Shown here: piece after piece, positions 1 through 5,100 of the stretch
Position numbering within the stretch: position 1 is the stretch's first letter
Layout: each line of letters starts with the position of its first letter
Source: Actinomycetes bacterium
GTDB lineage: Bacteria; Actinomycetota; Acidimicrobiia; Acidimicrobiales; Palsa-688
Length of the DNA: 5,716 bases
Assembly: GCA_021827225.1 (NCBI GenBank)
Contig: JAKAXG010000328.1
Span: 1 to 5,716, forward strand
Direction of reading: 5' to 3'
The notes under the pieces: model-generated
The model's database searches: none
What the model was told of the DNA's origin: nothing
Seen by the model: only the letters and a program-made list of their open reading frames with translations
Program-made: the position numbers and the translations under genes

Positions 1-324
1 CCGTGCCCGCTCGTCCAGGTCCAGCAGCACCCGCACGTCCACCGGGTCGTCCAGCGTGCACACCACATGGCTGCCGTGATCGAGGGCGGCGACCACCGCC
101 CGCCGGGCGCCGCCGGGGGCCGTGACGACCGTGACGTCGGCGGCTACCGGGTCCCCGGGAGCCCCCCGGCGCACCTGGACCCGGCCCGACCAGCCGGCGA
201 CCGCCGCCGCTACCCGGGACGGGTCCCGGTGGATGACGGTCACCGTGTCGAAGGTGGAGTCAGCGACCAGGGACTGGGCCACCCGGCGGCCGACCGCGCC
301 GAAACCCACCACGGCGGCGTGCAC
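1..324 (-). CDS. NAD(P)-binding Rossmann-fold protein, saccharopine dehydrogenase-like (3' end outside window)
   Basis: The N-terminal 108 residues of a dinucleotide-binding protein that continues past the left edge. The sequence opens VHAAVVGFGAVGRRVAQSLV. The first beta strand and the glycine motif G7-F-G9-A-V-G12 start almost at once, so the Rossmann domain is at the extreme N-terminus. The second strand ends TVTVIHRDPSRVAAAV, where R33 after the strand would suit NADP. Later strands are VTVVTAP (64-70) and SHVVCTLDDP (85-94), a pattern seen in saccharopine dehydrogenase-like and Gfo/Idh/MocA-like oxidoreductases. An in-frame TGA at 336-334 leaves GTG 324 as the only start before the glycine motif. 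The preceding bases give only a weak ribosome binding site. The substrate cannot be told from this part, and no link with the mau-like run is evident beyond shared orientation. Confidence 0.85.
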   Translation of the reverse strand, partial: MHAAVVGFGAVGRRVAQSLVADSTFDTVTVIHRDPSRVAAAVAGWSGRVQVRRGAPGDPVAADVTVVTAPGGARRAVVAALDHGSHVVCTLDDPVDVRVLLDLDERAR

Positions 325-333
325 CGTCCCGGC

Positions 334-471
334 TCAGCCCAGCTCTTCCGGCGGCAGTTCCCGCCAGCCGCCTCGCTGCGGTGGGGTCCCTCCGGACCCC
401 CGCAGCCGCACGATCCCGGCGATTATGACGGTCGCGCCAAGGGCGAGCAGGGAATGGCGCAGCGCCTTCAT
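334..471 (-). CDS. 45-residue single-pass membrane protein
   Basis: A short gene supported by its composition. It begins MKALRHSLLALGATVIIAGI, giving a basic N-terminus and one membrane segment at about residues 7-21. A basic stretch (VRLRG) and a polar tail ending GGWRELPPEELG follow. The frame is closed by a TGA at 483-481 just three codons upstream, so ATG 471 is the first possible start. No strong ribosome binding site is visible. Most third codon positions are G or C, as in the neighbours. The stop is 9 bases before the start of the Rossmann-fold gene, in the same frame, which suggests co-transcription. I do not recognise a family. The tail motif GGWRELPPEEL looks like a conserved short linear element, but I cannot confirm that. 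It is too short to exclude chance entirely. Confidence 0.6.
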   Translation of the reverse strand: MKALRHSLLALGATVIIAGIVRLRGSGGTPPQRGGWRELPPEELG

Positions 472-494
472 GCCGCCGGATCATAGGCGGCCGG

Positions 495-565
495 GAGGCG
501 GCCGCCGCCTCGGGCGCCGCCGGGCCGGCCCGTCCCCAGCCGCGGCTGGGCAGCGGGAAGCCCGC
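495..565 (-). terminator. Cluster of GC-rich inverted repeats after the lipoprotein gene
   Basis: Four inverted repeats lie in the 116-base spacer between the lipoprotein stop and the small membrane protein. They are GCGGG/CCCGC arms at 553-565 with a 3-base loop, a perfect 16-base palindrome CCCAGCCGCGGCTGGG at 535-550, a 12-base palindrome CGGGCCGGCCCG at 521-532, and 8-base arms GAGGCGGC/GCCGCCTC at 495-511. No T-tract follows on the minus strand, so this is not a classical intrinsic terminator. High-GC actinomycetes often lack the tract. It could equally be mRNA stabilising structure, or chance in a spacer of this composition. Confidence 0.35.
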
Positions 566-587
566 CGGACCGCCCCCTCGGCCCGGC

Positions 588-1061
588 TCAGCCCGGAGCG
601 ACCGCCAGCTTGAACTGGTCGGTCGGGTGGCCGTCGGGTGATTGGCCGGTCCAGGTCACCTGCAGCAGTGAGAACTGCGGCCCGTTGCCGGTCTGCACCA
701 CGTCGCTCAGGGCGAGCGTCGCCGGCGCCGAGCCCTGCAGCCCGGAACCGTGCAGGTTCACCGTCCCCGACCCGGCGGCCCCCGAGGCGCCCCACGACGT
801 CCACTTCACCCCGGTGACGGTCGTGGTGTTCACCCCGCAGACGACCAGCAGGGTCTTCGGCTCGTACGCCCCGCCTCCGCAATCGAACACCGTCGGCACC
901 GGGCCGGACAACGACGTGGGCGGCGCGGTGACCACGGTCGGGCCCGACGACGGGCTGATGTTGTGCACCGCCGTCCTGCTCCCGCCGGACCCGCAGGCGC
1001 TCAACCCGCCCAGCGCCGCGACCAACCCGGCGGCGGCCACCAGCCAGCCCCGGCCGGTCAT
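588..1061 (-). CDS. Predicted lipoprotein of unknown function with WTSWG motif
   Basis: 157-residue envelope protein. A basic start (MTGRGW) and a hydrophobic stretch lead to the lipobox LSAC, with C23 as the acylation site. Then come a flexible Ser/Thr/Pro-rich linker (about 24-56) and a small domain with C61 and C75, which can form one disulfide. The pattern FDCGGGAYEPKTLLVVCGVNTTTVTGVKWTSWGASGAAGSGT resembles a group of small actinobacterial secreted proteins with a PKTL...C...WxSWG arrangement whose function I do not know. Start is ATG 1061, which overlaps the upstream TGA (ATGA) and sits directly before the signal peptide. The open frame further upstream, to 1511, is a shadow of the membrane protein gene. 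As the last gene of the coupled run it may be an envelope partner of the secreted MauA-like protein, which is inference from position only. A GC hairpin cluster follows its stop. Confidence 0.87.
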   Translation of the reverse strand: MTGRGWLVAAAGLVAALGGLSACGSGGSRTAVHNISPSSGPTVVTAPPTSLSGPVPTVFDCGGGAYEPKTLLVVCGVNTTTVTGVKWTSWGASGAAGSGTVNLHGSGLQGSAPATLALSDVVQTGNGPQFSLLQVTWTGQSPDGHPTDQFKLAVAPG

Positions 1062-1888
1062 GCGCCCATCACCGATCCCCCGGTCGAGGCGGCCTGGGGC
1101 CGGGCGCACGCCGCGGCCCCCCGCAGGCGGGCCGACGCCCCTCCGGCCAGCGCCCCACCGGCGACCAGAGCGGCCGCCACCAGCAGCCCTCCCGGCCCGG
1201 TAGCACCGCCCGCCACCAGCGCCAGCGCCACCGCCGCCCCGGCCTGCACGCCGACCACCGCCCAGCGCACCGCCGGGCCGGCGGAATCCAGCCGGCGGTG
1301 CAGGTCCCGCAGGCGGGAAGGGGTGCCGGCCCGGGCCGTGAGCAGGACCGTCAGGCCGCGGGCCAGGCCGAAGCCGGTGCCGACCACGACGGCCGCCACC
1401 GGGGAGCCGCTGAGGACGGCGAAGAACCCCACCAGCAGGACCGACGCGGTCATCAGGTAGGTGGCCAGCCCGGTGCCGATCTGCCACCCGAACCCGGCCC
1501 CGTACACCCACGGCCGGTACCGGGCCAGCCAGCCGTCGTCGACCTGGCGGCGGATCAAAGGCAGCACGTCTCCGAACAACCCCGCATCCACTCCGGCGGC
1601 CCCGGCGGCCAGAGCCGCCCCCACCCCGGCCACGACGGCGTCATGTCCCTCCAGCCCGGCGGCGACCACGACGGCCGCGCCGGCGGCGGCCACCGCCCCC
1701 AGGGTGGCTCCCCCGACAGCCGCTCCGGTCACGAACCAGGCGACCGTGGCTCCGTAGCGGTGACCGCGGCCCCGCTCGCCGAAGGGGGTGATGGTCGACA
1801 ACATCGACAGCCCGCACGGCGACCACGTCGACCGGGCGGCCGCCGCCACTCCGATCAGCAGGCCCAGGAACAGGAACAGTACGGTCAC
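1058..1888 (-). CDS. Polytopic membrane protein with N-terminal SPCG motif, distant CcdA/DsbD/MauF-like
   Basis: 276-residue protein with about seven hydrophobic segments, at roughly residues 2-18, 46-78, 86-104, 128-160, 163-185, 208-226 and 232-252. The motif STWSPCGLSMLSTITP (20-35), right after the first segment, resembles the SPC motif of CcdA/DsbD electron carriers, to which MauF of the mau cluster is related. An amphipathic DVLPLIRRQVDDGWLARYRPWVYG lies near the middle. CcdA uses two cysteines in different segments, but here only C25 is in the membrane core. The other cysteine, C261, is in the C-terminal tail after the last segment. Start is GTG 1888 with an AGGAGG 8 bases upstream. 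The stop overlaps the lipoprotein start by 4 bases. By context it probably works with the thioredoxin-like and MauE-like proteins in export or thiol chemistry of the cysteine-rich fusion. The membrane assignment is firm and the family assignment tentative. A plain transporter or unknown membrane protein is the alternative. Confidence 0.8.
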   Translation of the reverse strand: MTVLFLFLGLLIGVAAAARSTWSPCGLSMLSTITPFGERGRGHRYGATVAWFVTGAAVGGATLGAVAAAGAAVVVAAGLEGHDAVVAGVGAALAAGAAGVDAGLFGDVLPLIRRQVDDGWLARYRPWVYGAGFGWQIGTGLATYLMTASVLLVGFFAVLSGSPVAAVVVGTGFGLARGLTVLLTARAGTPSRLRDLHRRLDSAGPAVRWAVVGVQAGAAVALALVAGGATGPGGLLVAAALVAGGALAGGASARLRGAAACARPQAASTGGSVMGA

Positions 1889-1896
1889 GGGGACTG

Positions 1897-1902
1897 CCTC
1901 CT
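1897..1902 (-). promoter_or_regulatory. Ribosome binding site for the SPCG membrane protein, overlapping the upstream stop
   Basis: AGGAGG on the minus strand, 8 bases before GTG 1888. Its first two bases are the last two of the TAG stop of the MauA-like fusion. It supports GTG 1888 as the start and allows independent initiation at the only junction in the run without a start/stop overlap. Confidence 0.8.
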
Positions 1903-3274
1903 ACATGCCCTGCCCGAAGGACTGGGCGTCGCCGAAGGGGTAGATGGATCCGTCGCCGGCAACCAGCCAGTAGCCGGCGCCGGTCGGGGTGGCCGCCATG
2001 CCCACGATCGGATGGGCGACCGGCTTGCCGCCCAGCGATCCGTGGAACGGGGCGTCGCCGAAGGCGAAGATCCCCCCGTCGGACGCCACCAGCCAGTAGC
2101 CCTTGCCGTCAGGGCTGGCGGCCATGCCCACGATCGGTGCGGCCAGGGTCAACGACCCGAGCGAGCCGTGGAACACGGCGTCGCCGAAGGCGAAGATCCC
2201 GCCATCGGCGGCCACCAGCCAGTAGCCGTTGTTGTCGGGGGTGGCCGCCATGCCGACCACCGGCCGGTCGAGCGCCATCCCGCCGGTGGACCCGAAGAAC
2301 GGGGCGGAGTAGTCGAAGACACCGCCGTCGGAGGCGACCATCCGGTAGCCGCCGGTCTGGTCGTCGGGGGCCATGCCGACGACCGGCCTGGCCAGGGCGA
2401 TGCTGCCGGCGGATCCGTCGAATCCGGCGTCGCCGAAGGCGAAGATCCCCCCGTCGGCGGCCACCAGCCAGTAGCCCTGGCCGGTCCTGGTGCCAGCCAC
2501 GCCGACGATGGGCTTCGCCAGCTTGGTGCCGTAGAGCGATCCGTGAAACGGGGCGTCGCCGTAGGCGTAGACGCCGCCGTAGTTGTCGGCCAGCCAGTAC
2601 CCCTTGCCGTCGGGGGTGGCCGCCATACCCACCACCGCCTGGACCGGGGGCGGCGGGGGGTTCTGGGTGGGACCGTTCTGGCAGGGGGCGTAGTGGTTGG
2701 CCGTGTTGTCGTCGACCGCGACCACCGTGGTGCAGGTGGAGTCGAGCACCCAGGGCGGGGTGCAGGAGACGACCCGGCAGGCGATGCGCCCGGAGCAGCT
2801 GATCTCCATGTGGCACTGGCCGTAGCGGAACTCGGTGCATCCGACGTGGCGGTTGGCGCAGGTGCCCAGGGCGCACTCGCAGGTCAGGTCGTCACAGGTG
2901 GGGCAGAAGTTCCCGCCCCCGCAGCCGCACCCCTGGCACTCCCCCATGCAGTCGATGAAGTAGCGGGCCCCGGCGCAGTACTGCGACCCGTCCGCCTTCC
3001 ACCATCCGCCGGCGAAGGTGCCGGGCGGGCAGGCGTTGACCCCGTTGTTGATGGTGCAGCAGAACTGGGTGTAGCCGTCGCAGCACATAGAGGAGCATCC
3101 GCAGTTGGTGCCCGGTACGCACTCGCATATGAACCCGTAGGCGGTGCCGGGCTTGAGCAGCAGGTCCACGGGAGCGACGGTGAGGGCGGTGGCGGTGACC
3201 GTCGCCTTGGCGAGGAAGCCCCGGCGGGAGGTACGCGACAGCAGGAAGTCGCCTATCCCCTGGGTGAGGCTCAT
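1901..3274 (-). CDS. Tat-exported MauA-like cysteine-rich protein fused to six propeller-like repeats
   Basis: 457-residue secreted protein in three parts. (1) A twin-arginine leader, about residues 1-47, with SRRGFLAK at 16-23 and a hydrophobic stretch to about 41. (2) A cysteine-rich domain, about 48-200, with 26 cysteines, an even number allowing 13 disulfides. It contains CPPGTFAGGWW (82-92), ARYFIDCMGEC, FRYGQC and CRVVSCTPPW (166-175). The CPPGT, the following Trp, and the Tyr/Asp/Cys spacing resemble the small subunit of methylamine dehydrogenase (MauA), as I recall its sequence. (3) A PPPPP linker (206-210), then six repeats of about 42 residues with no cysteine. Start is ATG 3274, backed by a strong AAGGAGGT and the Tat leader right after it. 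The longer open frame up to 3727 is the shadow of the MauE-like gene. Known MauA needs MauD and MauE, and counterparts sit directly upstream. Catalytic activity is uncertain: the second cofactor Trp is not at the expected place. It could instead be a structural or binding protein. Confidence 0.88.
   Translation of the reverse strand: MSLTQGIGDFLLSRTSRRGFLAKATVTATALTVAPVDLLLKPGTAYGFICECVPGTNCGCSSMCCDGYTQFCCTINNGVNACPPGTFAGGWWKADGSQYCAGARYFIDCMGECQGCGCGGGNFCPTCDDLTCECALGTCANRHVGCTEFRYGQCHMEISCSGRIACRVVSCTPPWVLDSTCTTVVAVDDNTANHYAPCQNGPTQNPPPPPVQAVVGMAATPDGKGYWLADNYGGVYAYGDAPFHGSLYGTKLAKPIVGVAGTRTGQGYWLVAADGGIFAFGDAGFDGSAGSIALARPVVGMAPDDQTGGYRMVASDGGVFDYSAPFFGSTGGMALDRPVVGMAATPDNNGYWLVAADGGIFAFGDAVFHGSLGSLTLAAPIVGMAASPDGKGYWLVASDGGIFAFGDAPFHGSLGGKPVAHPIVGMAATPTGAGYWLVAGDGSIYPFGDAQSFGQGM
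1904..2638 (-). repeat. Six in-frame tandem repeats of about 42 codons (propeller-like module)
   Basis: Coding repeats forming residues 213-457 of the MauA-like fusion. Unit boundaries are 213-254, 255-296, 297-337, 338-379, 380-421 and 422-457. The consensus is P-hydrophobic-VGMAATPDGKGYWL, then VASDGGIFAFGDA, then FHGSLGG plus a variable stretch ending in LA-x. Each unit could supply four short beta strands, as in one propeller blade. Unit 3 is 41 residues and degenerate: it lacks the FGDA box and has YRM in place of YWL. Unit 6 stops after FGDAQSFGQGM and lacks its last strand. Units 2, 4 and 5 share a near-identical DNA block at 2426-2449, 2177-2200 and 2051-2074, which points to duplication or conversion within the gene. 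I associate this repeat with many secreted proteins of Acidimicrobiia. A binding or scaffold role is possible, but its ligand is unknown. Confidence 0.92.
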
Positions 3275-3801
3275 GCGACCTCCTTGGTGAGGGGGTTGGT
3301 CCAGACCAGGTACGCCAGCCCGGCGATGACCGCGCTGGCCAGGATGAGAGGCACACCGGCCCAGGGCTGATGGACGAACAGCCGGCTCAGGCGGCCGGGG
3401 GCGTCCAGGGCCCACCAGGCGGCCGCCACCGCAGCCCCGGCGTTCAGGGCGGCGTGCGGGTAACCGGGTTTCGAGTCGGGGCGGCCGAAGCAACCGCAGC
3501 TGGACAGCGGCCATCCCCGATCGAGGGCAACCAGCACGAACAGGGCGAACGCGCTGTAGGTCGCCGCGACCAGCGCCCCGGTGACCGGCCCCGGCAGGGC
3601 GATCGCCAACACGCCGATGGCCGTCTCGACCCCGGCCCCCGCCCTGACCGCGTTCCGCCCCACCCTCCGCCCGGCCAGGTGCAGGCCGGTCATCTGCAGG
3701 GCCCGGGCGGTGTAGTCGGGGCGCCACAGCTTGGCCACGCCGGCCGCGGCCAGGACGGCGCTGGCCGCCAGGAACGGCGCCGTCGCCGCCGGGGCTGTCA
3801 C
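3271..3801 (-). CDS. MauE-family integral membrane protein (MauE/DoxX-like)
   Basis: 176-residue membrane protein with four predicted membrane segments at about residues 7-22, 56-95 (probably two, split near PGPVTG), 117-132 and 147-167. The motif SCGCFGRPDS (C102, C104) between the second pair of segments matches the CxCFG signature that I recognise from MauE-family proteins. MauE is known from methylamine-oxidising bacteria as a membrane partner of MauD in maturation of the cysteine-rich small subunit. The gene starts at GTG 3801, which overlaps the upstream TGA (GTGA). The open frame continues to 4308, but that extension is the shadow of the 154-residue gene: it loses hydrophobic character and reads as Arg/Pro/Gly-rich nonsense. 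The stop TGA overlaps the ATG of the MauA-like gene by 4 bases. The likely role is passing electrons or disulfides across the membrane for the neighbouring thioredoxin-like protein. Confidence 0.88.
   Translation of the reverse strand: MTAPAATAPFLAASAVLAAAGVAKLWRPDYTARALQMTGLHLAGRRVGRNAVRAGAGVETAIGVLAIALPGPVTGALVAATYSAFALFVLVALDRGWPLSSCGCFGRPDSKPGYPHAALNAGAAVAAAWWALDAPGRLSRLFVHQPWAGVPLILASAVIAGLAYLVWTNPLTKEVA
3278..3285 (-). promoter_or_regulatory. Strong ribosome binding site for the MauA-like fusion gene
   Basis: AAGGAGGT on the minus strand, complementary to the 3' end of 16S rRNA over eight bases and 3 bases before ATG 3274. It lies inside the last codons of the MauE-like gene (Lys-Glu-Val). 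It settles the start in favour of the Tat leader, and it suggests that this protein is made in larger amounts than its neighbours, most of which lack such a site. Confidence 0.85.
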
Positions 3802-4262
3802 TGGCCCGGACCCACGTGGAACGACGCGATCACCTGGTTGGCCCGGCCGGTGAGCGGGACCCGGTTCGACATGGACCCGATCACCGAGTACAGGCAGAAG
3901 GCCCGCCCGTTGACCGTGAAGAAGCGCTGCACCCCGGCCTGTCCGAGGATGGTGCGCTGCAGCTGCCGGGGCCGGTACGAGTCCGGCGTCAGCCCGGGAA
4001 CCGCGGTGAGGGTCTGGAACAGGGCGCTGCCCGCCGCTTCCGGCCCGAACTCCAGGAAGCTCACGAACACATCCTGGGGGCCGAGCTGCTCCACCAGGCC
4101 ACCCCCGTAGTCCCCCCGGTTGGCGGGCAGGGGGACCGTGGCCGCGTGCACCACCGGGTATGAGGTCGCGCCTGCGGTGGCCGCCCGGCGGTAGATCGTC
4201 GCCTCCCATCCCGAGGGGGCGGCGATGGTGAGGCCGGCGGAGTGCAGCTGCCGGGCCGTCAT
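3798..4262 (-). CDS. Conserved-looking protein of unknown function inside the mau-like operon
   Basis: A 154-residue protein that I cannot assign to a named family. It has no signal peptide or membrane segment, so it is probably cytoplasmic. Visible features are an opening beta-strand-like LTIAAPSGWEATIYRR, a central block GDYGGGLVEQLGPQDVFVSF, and a C-terminal GVQRFFTVNGRAFCLYSVIGS with its only cysteine. The GW motif near the start and the alternating strands loosely recall small PsbP/Mog1-like (DUF1795-type) folds, but this is a weak impression. Start is ATG at 4262, sharing 4 bases with the stop of the thioredoxin-like gene. Its own TGA overlaps the GTG of the MauE-like gene by 4 bases. 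Such tight coupling on both sides indicates that it belongs to the same process, possibly as a cytoplasmic helper for the Tat substrate before export. That role is pure inference. Gene reality is well supported by the coupled overlaps and by uniform codon bias. Confidence 0.85.
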   Translation of the reverse strand: MTARQLHSAGLTIAAPSGWEATIYRRAATAGATSYPVVHAATVPLPANRGDYGGGLVEQLGPQDVFVSFLEFGPEAAGSALFQTLTAVPGLTPDSYRPRQLQRTILGQAGVQRFFTVNGRAFCLYSVIGSMSNRVPLTGRANQVIASFHVGPGQ

Positions 4263-5041
4263 CCCCGGCCGCCGTCGCTGATCGAGGTCGGGTGCAGGCG
4301 GGGATCACCCGGCTCGATGCCGGCGGCTTTCAGTTGGCGGTCCACATCCGAGTCCCGGAGCTGGTCGGCGCGCGACCTTTCGTGCAGCCCCTTGCGGACC
4401 GGGGCCGGCGCGGTGGTGCCGTCGGCCACCGCGTTGGCCACGAGGGACCGCACCTCCTCCCAGCCGGCGGCGACCCCCTCTCCCACCACCCGGGAGGCCG
4501 GGCCGGAGACATAGACGAAGTAGGGGGCGTAGGGGATGTCGTAGTGCTCCCACACCTCCGTCGACATCACCACCGGGGTCGAGCCGGCCAGGCCGGCAAT
4601 GGCCCCGGGGGATTCCGCTTCGGCGCCCCGCGTGACGGCCACCAGGCGGGCCCCGCCGGGGACGTCGAGCATCCCGCTGCGGAAGGCGTCCCAGAAGGCC
4701 CGGCAGGTGGCGCAGCCCGACGTCAGGAAGGCGATGAGGGTGTCGTGGGAGACCCCGCCGACGGCCAGGCTGACCGCGTCCCCGGCGGGCGTGACCCCGG
4801 TCAGGTCCATGACGTCGCCGGCGTCGGGACGAGCGGGGGTCGGTCTGACACCGGGGGCCGCCACGGCCACCGGTGCGGCGGGACGGCCGGCCGGGGCGGA
4901 GGGATCCATGTCCACTCCCAGCTGGTGTAGGGCCCGCAGGACATCGGCGTGTCCCCGCAGGAGCCCGGCCACGAGCACTCCCAGTAGCGCCACGGCCACT
5001 GTCAGGGCGACCACCAGCGCCGTCAACTGTCCCACCGCCAC
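4259..5041 (-). CDS. Membrane-anchored thioredoxin-fold protein, MauD/TlpA-like, CATC site
   Basis: Predicted extracytoplasmic thiol-disulfide protein of 260 residues. A single hydrophobic segment at about residues 5-28 should anchor it with the C-terminal part outside. A linker rich in Pro and Ala (about 46-75) leads to a thioredoxin-like domain (about 76-208). The redox motif is SGCATCRAFW with C110 and C113, and the probable cis-proline is P173 in YAPYFVYV. A polar tail of about 50 residues follows. These are the only two cysteines, so the pair is probably the active site. The frame is closed by TAA at 5062-5060, and the first start after it is GTG at 5041. A second GTG at 5035 is possible. 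No good ribosome binding site precedes either one. The stop overlaps the next start by 4 bases (ATGA). Together with the MauE-like gene downstream this resembles the mauD-mauE pair, whose products are known to be needed for disulfide formation in the MauA small subunit. The substrate here is inferred to be the cysteine-rich protein at 3274-1901. Confidence 0.88.
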   Translation of the reverse strand: MAVGQLTALVVALTVAVALLGVLVAGLLRGHADVLRALHQLGVDMDPSAPAGRPAAPVAVAAPGVRPTPARPDAGDVMDLTGVTPAGDAVSLAVGGVSHDTLIAFLTSGCATCRAFWDAFRSGMLDVPGGARLVAVTRGAEAESPGAIAGLAGSTPVVMSTEVWEHYDIPYAPYFVYVSGPASRVVGEGVAAGWEEVRSLVANAVADGTTAPAPVRKGLHERSRADQLRDSDVDRQLKAAGIEPGDPRLHPTSISDGGRG

Positions 5042-5100
5042 TGCACCATCGGAACATTGTTAGCGCACCGGAGCGGCGGCCGTGGACGCCCGGCGGTTAT

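Noticed and set aside
260..484. Minus-strand 74-codon frame starting at ATG 484.
   Set aside because: Arg-rich composition and overlap with both the 45-residue gene and the Rossmann-fold gene. The other frame has a coherent membrane segment and a glycine motif.
1062..1511. N-terminal extension of the lipoprotein frame.
   Set aside because: The signal peptide and lipobox follow directly from ATG 1061, and the upstream part is a shadow of the membrane protein gene.
1901..3274. Calling the fusion a functional methylamine dehydrogenase small subunit (mauA).
   Set aside because: No MauB or MauG is visible, there are far more cysteines than in MauA, and the second cofactor Trp is not at the expected place. 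Only domain resemblance can be claimed.
1298..3370. Plus-strand open frame of 690 codons opposite the MauA-like fusion and the SPCG membrane protein.
   Set aside because: It is the antisense shadow of GC-biased codons. Its apparent repeats (GVAEGEDPPVGGHQPVA) are the reverse reading of the real 42-codon repeats, and it lacks any domain or matching start context.
3275..3727. N-terminal extension of the MauA-like frame by 151 residues.
   Set aside because: The extension reads as Arg/Pro/Gly-rich sequence overlapping the MauE-like gene. The strong AAGGAGGT and the Tat leader fix the start at 3274.
3802..4308. N-terminal extension of the MauE-like frame.
   Set aside because: It overlaps the 154-residue gene in another frame, has no membrane-protein character, and the GTGA junction at 3801 gives a better start.
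4305..5057. Second long minus-strand frame over the thioredoxin-like gene, starting at an ATG.
   Set aside because: The translation is Arg/Gly/Pro-rich with no domain, while the overlapping frame carries the CATC site, a membrane anchor and a coupled stop.
5042..5100. TAACAAT as a possible -10 box before the thioredoxin-like gene.
   Set aside because: No convincing -35 partner at the right spacing, and the match to a -10 consensus is poor, so it was not listed as a promoter.
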